Shown piece by piece: positions 45,291 through 56,980 of a stretch of DNA of 64,000 nucleotides. Under the pieces are notes generated by a model. That model searched no databases. It saw nothing but the letters and a program-made list of their open reading frames with translations, and was not told the DNA's origin. Within the stretch, counting starts at the first letter, position 1. The number at the start of each line of letters is the position of its first letter. Origin of the DNA: Litsea cubeba (taxonomy: Eukaryota > Streptophyta > Magnoliopsida > Laurales > Lauraceae); the NCBI GenBank assembly GCA_012931725.1, contig CM022955.1, positions 16,824,718 through 16,888,717 of the forward strand, in the 5' to 3' direction. The translations under genes were made by a program, and so were the position numbers.

Positions 45291-45529
45291 GTACACATAG
45301 GCCTCCTAACCCGGTCTTATGAAATCTTGATTGATAGAATTGCCCCCAGGTAAGGGTAGGATTACTTAATGAACCCGTTTGGAGGACCCTTGCCTAGAAC
45401 AGTCAAGCTGTCTCCACACTCTGGACAAGGCTTTTCTTTGAATCAACCATGATCAAAGAACACAGTTGGTTTAACCTTAGTGGTCTATGTCTTTTTTTTT
45501 TTTATATTTTTTATTTTACTTTTATTTTT

Positions 45530-45841
45530 ATGAATTCATCGAAGAGAAACCATGGCCCAAAACCTTAGTCGAACAGGCTCAACATTTCTGCAAGCGCGAT
45601 GAACGATAGGAACGGATCAAGGTTTCTCAATTTTGAATCCAAATTGAGAAATCTAATTTTTTTTTTTCTTTTTTATTTATATATATATATATATATATTT
45701 TTTATTTTTAATGAACTCATCGAAGAGAAACCATGGCCCAAAACCTTAGTCGAACAGGCTCAACATTTCTGCAAGCGCGATGAACGATAGGAACAGATCA
45801 AGGTTTCTCAATTTTGAATCCAAATTGAGAAATCTAAAATT

Positions 45842-45873
<32 letters not shown>

Positions 45874-46190
45874 TTTTTATTTTTAATGAACTCATCGAAG
45901 AGAAACCATGGCCCAAAACCTTAGTCGAACAGGCTCAACATTTCTGCAAGCGCGATGAATGATAGGAACAGATCAAGGTTTCTCAATTTTGAATCCAAAT
46001 TGAGAAATCTAAATTTTTTTTTTATATATATATATATATTTTTTTTTATTTTTAATGAACTCATCGAAGAGAAACCATGGCCCAAAACCTTAGTCGAACA
46101 GGCTCAACATTTCTGCAAGCGCGATGAACGATAGGAACAGATCAAGGTTTCTCAATTTTGAATCCAAATTGAAAAATCTGATTTTTTTGT
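45530..46190 (-). repeat. Four-copy leader repeat, about 175-bp unit, with (AT)n spacers
   Basis: Units contain CATCGAAGAGAAACCATGGC, CCAAAACCTTAGTCGAACAG, CATTTCTGCAAGCGCGATGA and a variable poly-T/(AT)n spacer, at about 45537, 45719, 45892 and 46064. The units are nearly identical, so the amplification is recent or homogenised. The internal hairpin TTTCTCAATTTTGAATCCAA plus ATTGAGAAA is kept. Confidence 0.92.
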
Positions 46191-46706
46191 TTTTTTTTTT
46201 TTAAAAAAATTTTGTTTGAAAAGAGAAAGAGTGGAAATAAATTCAAAGAATTAGAAATTTCCAAACAAAAAATCTCATCTCATTTTTTTTTTGCGGAATT
46301 CAACATAGGCCACCAATTATAAAGTAGCCAAGGAATCGAGAAAAGAAATATAAGCATAGAGCAAAATATATGATATGCAAATATTTCATTTCTAGCATCG
46401 TGTTCTCAAATAAACGAGTCCCACCGGGTGATGCCAGCTTGATGGACCGCGCTCCTGCTTGGTTCTACCGAGGTCGGCGGACGTGGGAGTCCGTCGGGTC
46501 CGACCCTTTCGTAACCGGGGGGCAAGGGCGTGCATCAACATTTCTTTTTTTGTGGGTGTGCCAGATTTTCTATTTTACTTGGAATTGCAAATGGTGATCC
46601 GGAGATCAACCTTCGCAAGTAAAAAAGGAAATCAACTTCTTTCAAGTTTTCCATTGCACATATATTTAAGAAAAGAGACATTTTCTTGATTTGCCGTGAA
46701 AGGCGA

Positions 46707-46789
46707 TTTTTTTGGCATTTATAGCCGATTTTGGCGTTTATAGCCGATTTTTGGCGTTTATAGCCGATTTTGGCGTTTATAGCCGATTT
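46707..46789 (-). repeat. 20-bp tandem repeat, four copies
   Basis: TTTTTGGC(A/G)TTTATAGCCGA repeats four times with 19-21 bp spacing inside the LTR, downstream of the TATA box in the transcript direction. Confidence 0.92.
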
Positions 46790-47295
46790 ACAATCCTTAT
46801 CAACAATGAAAGACAAGAATTGTGATTTTTGTCTCTTTTAAAAAAATACAAACTACAATGAAAAGCAAGAAAAGGAGGATCTAACTTCTCAGGAGATTGT
46901 GGGGGACTCGTTTAGATTGACGGTCGCAAGCCATATGTGGGCTTCGCCATCATCCATGCAGATGAGAACAGAGGATGCTATTTGATTCGCTTGGCTTGGC
47001 TATAACCTCGAGTTTTTAGAAGACAAAGACCAAAGGAAGGTCCTATGTCCAATAAAAAACCGAGTAGACGGGCTGAAAAGCCACATCTAAGCCATTGGAG
47101 GCAGGAGGAGAAGGCAAGGACCTTGGGGGGGGTACCCCCCAAGGGACTTTTATCACCTTGTTGCGGTGGCCGGTGTAGAACTTCCGCAGAGTTTTCTCTC
47201 TTTTTCCTTTCTCTGGATTTCTGTCTGTGTGCTTGTGCTTTTTTCTCTGATTTTTCTGATGCTTTCTGATGTGTGTTCTTCTTGGAGAGCCCTCC

Positions 47296-47303
47296 TATTT
47301 ATA
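47296..47303 (-). promoter_or_regulatory. TATA box of the Ogre/Tat-like LTR
   Basis: Minus strand CCTATAAATAGGAGGGCTC, a strong TATA context. About 1.4 kb of LTR lies upstream (U3). Confidence 0.65.
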
Positions 47304-47965
47304 GGCTTTTAGGTAGCCTTTTAGGTGGGTTTATGGGCTTTTATTGTCATTAAGCCGCATAATGGGAGGAGTTACAAAATTAAATTGTTTATTTTGTAAC
47401 TCCTTTTTCTTAGCTTCTGATTGGCCGGAGGAGATTGAGGGCATTTAATCGCCTTTAATCGCCATGATGGGAGGAGTTTCATGGGTTAAATGCCATGAAT
47501 CTCTTGACTTGTAACTCCCGAATGCTTGCTTCTGATTGGGCCGTCCAAAGAAATGGATTAATGACTGTAATAAAGCTAGTCAATTAATCGCATTAAGTGG
47601 TCGCCGAGCAGCTGAAGAGTCGCGGGCCGTGCCACGTCTTTTGGAATTCTTCTGTCGATGATCATCGATGGATCTTCATGTAGATCGACATCAGATGATC
47701 ATGTAATTTCAGGTGTTTGTTGCCAACAGCGGGTCGGTGCCATCTGTCCTGTCGATTTCTCGATCGGTCGGGTGGAAAGCACACTTTTTTTGGTTGACCG
47801 GGTGGCGATCAATACTGTCTTTGATACTCTTGATGATTTACCCGTGTTTTGGACGGATGTCAGAGGACTTGGTGTCCCAAAAGCATGAATTTTGGAAAGT
47901 ACCAGAGGCTGGGCTCCTCGAATCGCGAAAAAACGGCGAAAACCGGGGTTTCCGGGGCTTTCCCG

Positions 47966-47986
47966 GCGACCCTGGCCCAGGGTCGC
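47966..47986. repeat. Perfect 21-nt palindrome in the LTR
   Basis: Arms GCGACCCTGG and CCAGGGTCGC flank one C. Half-sites repeat at once downstream (GCGACCCTGGGGG). A second near-palindrome, CCTTGGGGGG-GGTA-CCCCCCAAGG, lies at 47121-47144. Confidence 0.9.
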
Positions 47987-48732
47987 AGGGGTCTGCGACC
48001 CTGGGGGGGTTTTCCCCCTTTCGTGTCCCGTTTTGCGTCCGTTTTTGCTTTTTTCTGATTCTTTTTTCTTCTGTACTTTTCCTTGACATTTTGACCATTT
48101 ATTGGCCTAATTTCTTTGTAGGAAACCTGATGAGAATCCTTGCATTTTATTTTACAAAGTTTCCAATTTCCTGAGAAAGCCGAAGACTTTGTCGCGCAGG
48201 GCTGCCGATTTTCCGTCAGAAGCTGAAACTGGGCCAAACGATGTCGGAATGACCTGAAATTTGGTGTGAAGCCTCCTGAGCAATAAATAAGACCAACCAT
48301 AGGCTTTTGTTTGAGTTTCGAAGCCGTTTGGGGTCCTATCACCTGCAGACTTGCTTTTTGTCGCGATGAAGATGTCGCGGTTTGATGTGTGGTCAACCGA
48401 TGTCCGATTGACTTGAAATTTGACAGGGAACCTATTGGAGTCATTTTAAGATGATCCATAGGTTCTGTCTTGGAAACCATGGTCCCGGAGAGCTTTTGTC
48501 ACCGAGAGGCCTGATTTGGCTGTCGGAGAAGCGAAGTTAGGCCAAATGATTTTGAAATGGCCCGAAACTTCTTGTGTACTCCTCTTTTGGCTGTCTGGAA
48601 GAATCTTGCAGTTTTTGTTTGATTCTGACAAGATTTTATTTTTGGAAGCAGCATTGCCTATTTATGGCAGGTTGCGACTTCATGTAGCTCTTCGGATCTT
48701 GATGAGGCAAAGTGACATTTTTGGTGTCAACA

Positions 48733-50083
48733 TTGAATAACTTTTTCACAAGAACAAGAAGGATCTCCAATACCTTGTAGTCTTCCACACTATGACCCTC
48801 TATCAGATTACTTCTCAAGGAGAGTGGTGGAATCTCCAAAAGAAGAAAACCCTAGAATCTCTAGAAGGGAATCGGAGGAGATAAGAGGAGAGAGAAGAAA
48901 GGGGCTTGGGCGTGGAATGAGTGTGTAGGACATCCAGCCCCCTCCTGCCCTTAAATAGCATATGAACACCTCTTTTTTTGTTATAATTAGAAGTCCAACT
49001 TCTATTATAATCAGTATCCTTCTCTTCCTTCCTTTTAGAGTTTAAATAGGATTAGAAAAAATCTCTTATTGGGGCTAGCATGGGGACCAGTGAGGATTCC
49101 ATAGAAGCTGGTTCCAATTGGGATATCCGGACCCCACATCTCATGTGCAATCTAGAATCACAGTTAATTGCAAATTAACTCCACTAAATAAATGCAGTTG
49201 AACTCCAGTCTTACGAATAATTTATAAGAGCCTGATCTTCCTTATTACTACAAGTAGACCCCTCTATCAATTATATCCATGGATCAATTGGATTAAACCT
49301 GTCCAACCAAGTTAGATCCATATCTTATTATCCTTGTGACCCAATTAATCACAGTAACCATCAGTACCATCCAATTAACTCTTAATTGAAATGGATGCGC
49401 ACTTACTAATGATAAATCTGTTAATTGGCATAAGGGGATATATCTTTTAGAGGATAGATTCCATCTTGACAAATATATATTCCCACAATCCCACTACCAT
49501 GTATTTAAAATACTGAGGTGTTGATCTACAATTGGCCTCTCATTAGTGACTCAAAGCAAATGAATAATAGAAACTCGAGTTCATTAATCTCTCAGGATTA
49601 AGAGCCTATTACTTAGGGAAGTATGAGAGCAGCCCTTAAAGCAAAGACAGATTTGCATAAGGTGCAACTCATGGTCCTTCAGTATATATAATCTACTAGC
49701 ACGATGATTCAGAGTCTTACACTCTGATGATTGAGACAAATGACACTATCTCATAGTTATTATAAAGCTGCAACCTTGTCAGATGTGATGCCTAATCTCA
49801 TCACCGGTTGCGAATCGATTCAAGTATAGGATTTGTGATATATGTCTCCTGCATGTGGATCTCTTCTACACAAATGGATCACATCTAATATACTTGTGGG
49901 ATCCGGTTCATCTCATGAGCTATTATGTCATCGTATTGGTTGTGTGCAAACAAGAAAAAAAAATACCATTTATCTCATGAAATAAAAGCTATTTTTTACA
50001 TGAATAAAAACATGATTATATTAATTAAGAAATAAATCAATTTATTTGCATCATCCACTGGATTGGGACCATATAATCTAACA
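48733..50083 (-). mobile_element. Copia-like LTR, truncated or interrupted
   Basis: On the minus strand it starts TGTTAGATTATATGGTCCC at 50083 and runs 1.35 kb to the Ogre-like LTR, with no coding capacity. Sequence such as AGATCCTTCTTGTTCTTGTG at the inner end is typical of plant copia LTR/R-U5 regions. No PBS or copia internal domain is seen, so the Ogre-like element probably inserted into it. Lineage not determined. Confidence 0.5.
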
Positions 50084-50238
50084 ATAACATTAAAGTGACT
50101 GTCATCAATCAATTCTTTTGTAAGAGATGCTCCTATTGTAGTAAGATTTATGAACATCGAATAAGGATATTAATGTGGACCGGACAATTTCTAAAAGCCC
50201 AAGAATGGATGCTTTTCTTCATTTGCACAAGAGGCAGG

Positions 50239-50602
50239 TAGGGGTGCTCATGGGCGCAGGGCCTAGCCCGCTTTGGACTGGGCTTGGATATGTAATTAGG
50301 GTCCGATTCATAATTGGGCTGGGCTTGGATTAAGTGATGGCAAGCCCATAGCCCGGCTCAATCCGACTTGTGTAAGAAATGCGTGTAAGAAATGCATGTA
50401 ATTTAATTTAATTAGTGCTCTAATGCCCATAAAAACGATGAAAACCCTAGTTTAGCCCCGCCTGATTGATTAAATGGGCGGGCTTGGGCCTAAGTTTTAT
50501 GGCCTGTGTTGGGCTTGGGCCGGGCCAGGGCCAGTGTTTCTAAAGACGGTACGGGCCTGAATCTGCCTTAGCCCGGCCCAGCCTGGCCCATGAACACCCC
50601 TA
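50239..50602. mobile_element. hAT-type MITE with TAGGGGTG ends
   Basis: The ends TAGGGGTGCTCATGGGC and (reverse complement) TAGGGGTGTTCATGGGCC form an inverted repeat around 364 bp rich in GGGCTTGGGC. The flanks GAGGCAGG and GAGGCAGC match at 7 of 8 positions, an 8-bp hAT-like duplication. No coding capacity. It ends about 290 bp before the glycosyltransferase start. Confidence 0.88.
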
Positions 50603-50891
50603 GAGGCAGCGTTTAGGAAGCAAGGGGTGGTGGTTGGCACGAGGCCTCCTGTTGGGTTTGATGATTGTAGGTCAACACACCTTATCCTCATTAAGCCAAT
50701 AAAGCAAAAAATCCAACCGGGTGGGGCTCAGCTCAGGTACCTGGTTTTGTTTGGTGGATGTAAGAAATTGAATTAAATATCCTCCTCTGGAAAGAGTACT
50801 AATACTACCATTGCTACATTTCAGTCTAAGTTCTCATGTTCTTAGAAGAGACGAAGATCTGATCACCTTCCTACTCAAAAGAACCCCGGAC
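50603..50891 (+). other. Presumed promoter and 5' UTR of the glycosyltransferase
   Basis: No clear TATA box could be chosen; GAATTAAATATCC near 50770 is a weak candidate. An in-frame ATG at 50811 would add 27 residues but has no family support. Confidence 0.35.
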
Positions 50892-53800
50892 ATGGATTCC
50901 CAGCTATTTGCCAGCAGTCATGTGGTGATCATCCCTCACCCCAGCCGCAGCCACATTAATGCCCTGTTGAACTTTTCCAGGCTCCTTGCATCATCAAACG
51001 GTCGTCTCCAAATCACCTTCGTAGTCACTGAGGAGTGGCTCGGCTTGATCGGCTCGCCGGCTGCGCCGCCTAACATACGGCTTCGATCCATCCCCAACGT
51101 CATCCCCTCGGAGTTTGTTCGTGGGGCAGACTTGCCCGGCTTCTTTGCAGCCGTTCAAAGCAAGATGGAGGGCCCATTTGACGAGCTGGTAGATCAGCTG
51201 GAGCCGCCCGTTGGCTTCATTGTAGCTGATACCTTTCTGTCATGGGCACCGGAATTTGGGAATCGAAGGAATATTCCGGTAGCATCTTTTTGGCCGATGG
51301 CCGCATCGACATTTTCCGTCCTTTGGAATTTTGATCTGCTCATCTCAAATGGGCATTTATCTATCGATATATCAGGTAAGTTTAAATTCTTTATTATAAT
51401 TATAGAGACCAAGGATAAGGAGACTTATAGAGGTATTAAATTAACTTCAGATTTTGTATCTAGGTTAGACCTATTTAAATATTTCGATTCCCCCTCTTTC
51501 CCTTGATCAGTGAGGTTCCAAGATGGAACCTACGCACATAAGATAAGGCATTTTTGTCCGAGTGATATATATGAGTATCTCCTCAGGTAATATGTTCAAA
51601 GTAAGCACTTTGGAAATAATGACGTCTTACCCAGTGGATAAGAGGTGTAACTCTAACACGCACATGCAAGTTCCTTCTCCTCCCTTGTGGGAGTTTCCCA
51701 GCTCCTTATTTGCAAGTCCCTCAAGGGTCCTAGGCCCTTACCTGGGCTACCGGAACAAAAAAAAAAAAAAAAAAAAAAAAAAAAGCACTTTGGAAGAATT
51801 TCAGAGATATTTTCAAAAAAAATGTTCCTTAAATTTTTTTTATAATTTTACCTTTCGACAAAGCTGGGTAAAATGTGTTTAGATGGATTAGACAGCCCGG
51901 CAACTCCACTAGATTCTTTGCCAAAAAAAAAAAAAGAAAAAAAAGAAAATAAAAGGAAATTAGAGAAGAACTCCACCTGATTCTCCTACTGTCTAATTTT
52001 TAAATTACTGCTCCATTAAGATGGGTTATTTGTCTTATTGATGTCTTTAATAATGATGGATAGAAGGCCAAATCATCTTGTCCAAATTGGATTTAGGTTA
52101 AAGTCCAACGAGGGGAATGTAGAGAAATTAGGGCCTATGTAAGAAGAATCACGCTGGTCCATATCCATCTATAAAATATATTCTTCTCTTTCAAAAGATT
52201 TCGACTTTTGGAAAAAAAAAAATTATAAATTTTTTTCATTATTGTCACATGAGAAGCAGGTGTTTTTTTTTTTTTTTTTTTTCTAAGAATACCACTTACT
52301 TATAGTTCTCTCTTTCTTACATAAGGGACTCAAACATGTGCATGTGCATTGTCACTCACACTCTCATGTTTTTTTTCCTGGCTGAGTTACAACGAGGAGA
52401 CAAACCGCTTGCCTCCGTCGAGTGCAAGTTTTAGATTTTAAAGGGTCCTTTATTTTAATGTCTTACATACGTAAAAGATTAGTAGCAGAGCCAAGATTTT
52501 CTCATGGGGATTGCGGCAAGTGACAGTCGGATATTTGTTGATTTATTACTGATAATTTAAAATCTAATTTATATTTTGCAGAGTTTTCAATGATATTTAA
52601 AGAAAAATAGTAAAATTGAAAATACCCCAACAGTTTCCTTCATATAATTTCATAAAACTTTGTGAGGGCGCAGTTAAAATAAGGAAATACTAGGGTCACT
52701 AAAATGAGTTCAAAATTGCTCAAAATAATCCTTCTCCTTGTTTAAGTACTGAGATGTGTGTCTCACACCAATCAAAATAGCACTTACTGCATTGATCACT
52801 TGTGAAATGATGAGTTGGAGTGGAGCTTCATAGTGGACTGACCCAATTGAAAATCCAAGCAGCTCAAAAATTAAATCCCTCTAAGTGCATGAGATATCTC
52901 CAAAGTTTACCATAATAGAAGTTGGTTCCATAATGAGATGATAGTTTGATGAAAATAGTGATTAATCAATATGAATGAGAATGTTTTAATAACACTTAAT
53001 TAAATAGCCAATCTTAAGGTGAGACAACTTTTATTGGAGTAAAATTTGGAGTACTTATACACAAGAAGGGCATTTATGTTGAGTGCTACACATTTTATTT
53101 TAACTTGGGCATTCTCTGATGTAGAGAGTCAGACAATCAGAACTCTCCACGAGTTGAGTTTTGGTATGCCCCAATAACTCTGGCGGGCAGCTTACTTGAG
53201 TTTTGGATTGAAGTTTTATTACATGCAATTTAATGCGGTTTATTTGACTTGATCTTTGAACAGAATTAGGAGATGAGCGAGTGGACTATATTCCTGGAAT
53301 CCCTTCTATCAGGTTAGCAGACGTCCTAGTCATCTTCCAAGGAAACCTTGATCTCCGGAATCGAATCCATGGAGCTGTCTCCATGGCAGCCAAAGCAAAT
53401 TGCTTGTTGGTAGCTTCGTTTCATGAGGTAGAGACCCATGCCATAGAGATTCTGAAGGCAAGGCTTCCACTCCCTGTCTACAGTATGGGCCCTTGTATCC
53501 CCTACATGATTACTGAAAACAGGGCCATGGGCCCACACGACGCGCACTACTTCAATTGGCTAGACTCCCAACCCAAGAGTTCAGTCCTTTATGTGTCTTT
53601 CGGCAGCTATGTAATCGTTTCAGGAGCACAAATTGATGAAATAGCAATTGGGTTGCAGGCTAGTGGGGCTCGATTCTTGTGGATTGCACGCAATGATGTG
53701 ACCCGCTTACAACATCTAAGTGGTGAGATGGGCCTTGTGGTGCCATGGTGTGACCAATTGAAGGTGTTGTGCCATTCCTCTGTTGGGGGCTTCTTGACCC

Positions 53801-54135
53801 ATTGTGGTTGGAACTCTACCATGGAATGTGTATTTGCAGGCAAAATCATGTTGGCTTTTCCTTTATCAGCAGAACAATTCATCAACACCAAGCTGATAGT
53901 GGAAGACTGGAAGGTCGGTATGAAGCTGAAGAATCATGAAAGGATTGTTGGAAGAGAGGAGATTGCTAGGAATGTGCAGAGATTTATGGACTTGGAAAAC
54001 GATGAAGGCAAACAGCTGAGAACAAGAGCAAGAGAACTGCAAGAGGCCTGTAAAAGAGCAATAGAGAAGGTTGGATCGTCTTATACCAACCTGCATACGT
54101 TTGTTGGTGATGTTTTACGAGGCTGTTCTAGTTAG
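50892..54135 (+). CDS. UDP-glycosyltransferase, UGT87-like, two exons
   Basis: Exon 1 is 50892-51375 and exon 2 is 53264-54135, joined by a phase-1 intron (GTAAGT donor, GAACAG acceptor). They encode 451 residues, the usual size for family-1 plant glycosyltransferases. The start MDSQLFASSHVVIIPHP is chosen because it places the catalytic His at 21 (RSHINALLN); its Asp partner is D113 in VADTFLSW. The PSPG donor-binding box spans 323-366, from WCDQLKVLCHSS through FLTHCGWNS to AEQ, and keeps H19, W22, N23, S24, E27 and Q44 of the box. Q44 favours UDP-glucose. The enzyme should glycosylate a small lipophilic acceptor in the cytosol; the acceptor is unknown. The end of the box (AGKIMLAFPLSAEQ) differs from the usual AGVPMLxFPxxxDQ. 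UGT87A is the nearest subfamily by eye. Confidence 0.9.
51376..53263 (+). other. Intron of the glycosyltransferase gene
   Basis: 1,888 bp, long for this position, AT-rich and enlarged by a SINE and homopolymer runs (51921-51955, 52206-52218, 52262-52282). No coding sequence seen. Confidence 0.85.
51616..51782 (+). mobile_element. SINE in the glycosyltransferase intron
   Basis: A 13-bp direct repeat AAGCACTTTGGAA (51603-51615 and 51783-51795) flanks about 140 bp and an A-run of about 25. The 5' part TTACCCAGTGGATAAGAGG resembles a degraded polymerase III A box; a B box was not clear. The tail ends GGGCTACCGGAAC before the A-run. The long, nearly pure A-tail and exact duplication indicate a young insertion. 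Confidence 0.85.
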
Positions 54136-54548
54136 AAGGCATCGTACTTAGTAGACTTCTATTCTTTTATGTTTTTTAATATCGAATTTGGATTGTTGCT
54201 ATGGTTTGCTTTGTTTCTGCTTTTGGAATTGCTGAGTCTCATCTTACCCGTGTCTTACAAAATTAATGGTCTTCACCTTGAGTGCTTCCGGCCTTCTGGG
54301 TCGCGTTAAGATTTATCACACAATGCTTAAGCCTGGGGATCTTTTAATTTGCTTCTTATCTAAAGCAGCCATTATGCTTTTTACCACTTGGTTGGCCCAC
54401 CTATGATCAATAGTACCATCTACAAATCACCATTTAGGCCTGGATCCTCTGCAACTTCTCTGGTTTGCAGAAACTCCAAGAGACAAGCCCCGAACTTCTC
54501 TGTCATCTCTGCAACTTCGGACTTTTGCAGAAATCCGATCAATGTGGC
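54136..54548 (+). other. 3' UTR/flank of the glycosyltransferase
   Basis: T-rich after the stop codon, consistent with a 3' UTR. No unambiguous polyadenylation signal was selected. Confidence 0.5.
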
Positions 54549-56345
54549 TGATGAGTGTTAAATATTGCATATTTTACCCCTATTAGTCCGAGTTTTATCA
54601 GCATATCATGTATATATCATTTGCTTTACACAGAGATTTTATCGTTTTATCCAATTATCGGATTATCATCCATTATAACTTCATTTTAACTCATAAAATG
54701 ACGTCGTTTCTTTGTATTATTGTATTGGACACAAAATTCTTAGCAAAATCGGCTACTCATTTGCATTCATACGGGTTTGGACGAGGGAGATACGAAGCGG
54801 CAAAGTTTTAATGTAAAAACTCGAGAATTTTTTATAGCGCATTCTTATGTAATTTCTCTTGTATAGGGGGACCCCGCAAGTACCCCAACCCTCCGGCTAG
54901 TGTCACAAGGCATCAAGAAGAGATTCCAATGAAAGAAGTTTCATGAATAAATTTTGGTGAAGAAATCCTATGAGAAGTTGAAGAATTCCAAAATAAGAGG
55001 AGAAGACTTTAAAAATAAAAGAAGTTATTTTTTAACACAAATGAGTAGTTGGTATATAGGTTATTACCTGGGTAGGTATGAAACACGTTATGGGTTCATT
55101 CCTCAAAAATTGTATATTTTTTTTAACATATAAGATATTCTAACCTCTCCACCAATGAAAAGCCTCCAAGTTGCGAACAATGAAAGGAAATTTACAATGT
55201 ATTTGTAGAGAGAGATATCCTTTGGCAATTTTATTTTTACTTTCTCTACACTTTTATATTATAATCATGAGCTAAATTGTAACTAATCTAGAGATAGTGT
55301 GTAATTGAAGATCATTAATGAAGAATTCGAGTTCTTCTTGATGTTTAGTGGCTAAAGCTCTTTGATAAGTGTGTAATATTTGCATGTTTTAGTTTAAATT
55401 ACTAATTGTGCATTAATTGATTAGTAGTTTTTAGATCTAATTGTGTTAATCTTTCTCATTTATCATGCTCTATCTCTACACTTGATGCTTGGATAATCTA
55501 AATTAATGATTTGTAGTTTTATTAAATTCTCTCACGTAGCATGCTCTAGAGGCCTGATCTTTGATCTTTTGTAGCTTTCTTTTAGGATAGCTAGATGATG
55601 ATCTAAGATCTTGGCTTTTGACTTTTTTTACTTAAGTCTTCATTACTATATCATCCAATCCAATTAGAAAAGAGATTGTTAATTGGATTGTGGATTTGGG
55701 ATTTAAATTAGAACAAGCATTGATTGGATTAAACACATACTTAGTAGATTTTGGATTGCCTAATCTCTTATTTTGAATGTTGTTAAGTTGAATCCTTGTT
55801 TGATTTGTTGTTCTCACTTCTAAATTGTTATATCTACATTTTACATCACCTGTTTTAAAATCCTACACATTTTACACCACATCTTCACCTTAAATCTTCC
55901 ATTTCCACCACCATTCATCTACTAGTTTAGTGTAGTTTGTTAGATTAGCTTAGATCTTATTAATTTTATATTTTAGTTTGTTAATTAGAGTAGTTTAGTT
56001 CTTATTTTAATTTTATTTTACATTCCATTTGGTTTAATCCTATTTTTCACATCATTTCGTTGTAGTTTGCATACTAATTAGCCCACTAGTTTGTTAATCT
56101 AGCTTAATCACGTCTTAATCATAGTTGTTGGTTCCAACTAATTGTATATATACATTGCATAGTTTAGTAATTTTATTTGTTCACTTCAATTGTTTATATT
56201 AGCTTTATCTTAGTTCAATTCTACTTTAATTAGATTCATTGCTTGTTCCATCATCTTTCTGTGGGATCGATAATCTGGAGTCTTTAGTCCTTAACTACTT
56301 GACGATACCGTAGTCTTGCGGTTAAGTGTTGCACATCTTAGTGTC
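54549..56345 (+). mobile_element. Probable Tat/Athila-like LTR, incomplete
   Basis: TGATGAGTGTTAAATATTGC begins a 1.8-kb AT-rich stretch whose far end carries TCTGTGGGATCGATAATCTG and GACGATACCGTAGTCTTGCG, typical of the 3' part of such LTRs. No PBS, target duplication or internal domain was found. The right boundary is a guess. Confidence 0.4.
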
Positions 56346-56472
56346 GATTAGTGGTCTACAAATGATCAAAGTTGATCTCCTTCTTTTTTCTGCAACGATC
56401 AACGACGTGCATAATCCGGATCTCCCTTGGATCCAATCCCATGATCGCACACATAATCTAGGAAACCGAGTG

Positions 56473-56970
56473 TCTGATACCACATGTAGTGCACATGTGT
56501 GTGGAAGCGTGAATCACCATGATCGAACAATCAACCAACCACACAAGAAATAGAAATTAATACAGAGATTTACGTGGTTGGCGAACTCACCTACACCTAC
56601 ACCCACGAGAAAGAAGCACTACTTTCCTTTTGGGTTCTTCACTCTATATGATTCTGTTACACATTACATCATATATATATATATATATAATGTTCTCTTT
56701 CTTATTCCCTAAGAAATCATATCTTAGTTAACAAGAAAGTCACACTACAATTACCAAAATACCCATAACCCTGATCCCACTTGGTCTAGACCCAAGTGGC
56801 AGGGGAAGAAAGGACACCAAACATTTAATCCTTTCATTTTAGATGAAACTGCTTAAGTGAGGAGGTGGGGCCATGTGCTGACATGGATCAACGGATAGAT
56901 TTTTGACATGATTTCTTCCCAATAGTTATCTCAACCATATTTCAACTTAGGGAAGAAGAATATCATTTAC
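56473..56970 (-). mobile_element. Copia-like LTR fragment with tRNA-Met PBS
   Basis: Minus-strand TGGTATCAGA (56482-56473) adjoins a putative LTR end ...CACTACA at 56485. The LTR-like part includes an (AT)n run (56669-56690) and ends near 56970, beside a Mutator-like insertion. The internal domain is absent apart from a short leader. Confidence 0.5.
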
Positions 56971-56980
56971 TTATAATTTA

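Larger units (their letters stand above)
41051..48732 (-). mobile_element. Ogre/Tat-like retrotransposon, 5' part (LTR, leader, gag)
   Basis: Minus strand: an LTR starting TGTTGACACCAAAAATG at 48732, a repetitive leader of roughly 1.9 kb, then a very long gag. Everything after gag is replaced by the inserted Tekay/Del-like LTR at 41050. The TGTTGACACC start, the large size and the gag type fit Ogre/Tat-lineage Ty3 elements. The other half may lie beyond the stack or be lost. Confidence 0.75.
46300..48732 (-). repeat. LTR of the Ogre/Tat-like element, about 2.4 kb
   Basis: The outer end is clear (TGTTGACACC at 48732). The inner end is estimated near 46300 from a change to the leader and the TTGGTGGCCTATGTTG motif that may be the PBS. 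That assignment is uncertain. It contains a TATA box, a four-fold 20-bp repeat and GC-rich palindromes. The many short ORFs (for example 47860-48480 minus) are not genes. Confidence 0.6.

Noticed and set aside
47860..48480. 206-codon minus-strand frame in the Ogre-like LTR
   Set aside because: No protein similarity, lies in U3 of an LTR, and crosses a GC-rich palindrome; chance open frame.
50811..50891. Upstream in-frame ATG for the glycosyltransferase
   Set aside because: It would add 27 residues unlike the family N-terminus; the ATG at 50892 places the catalytic His at the usual position.
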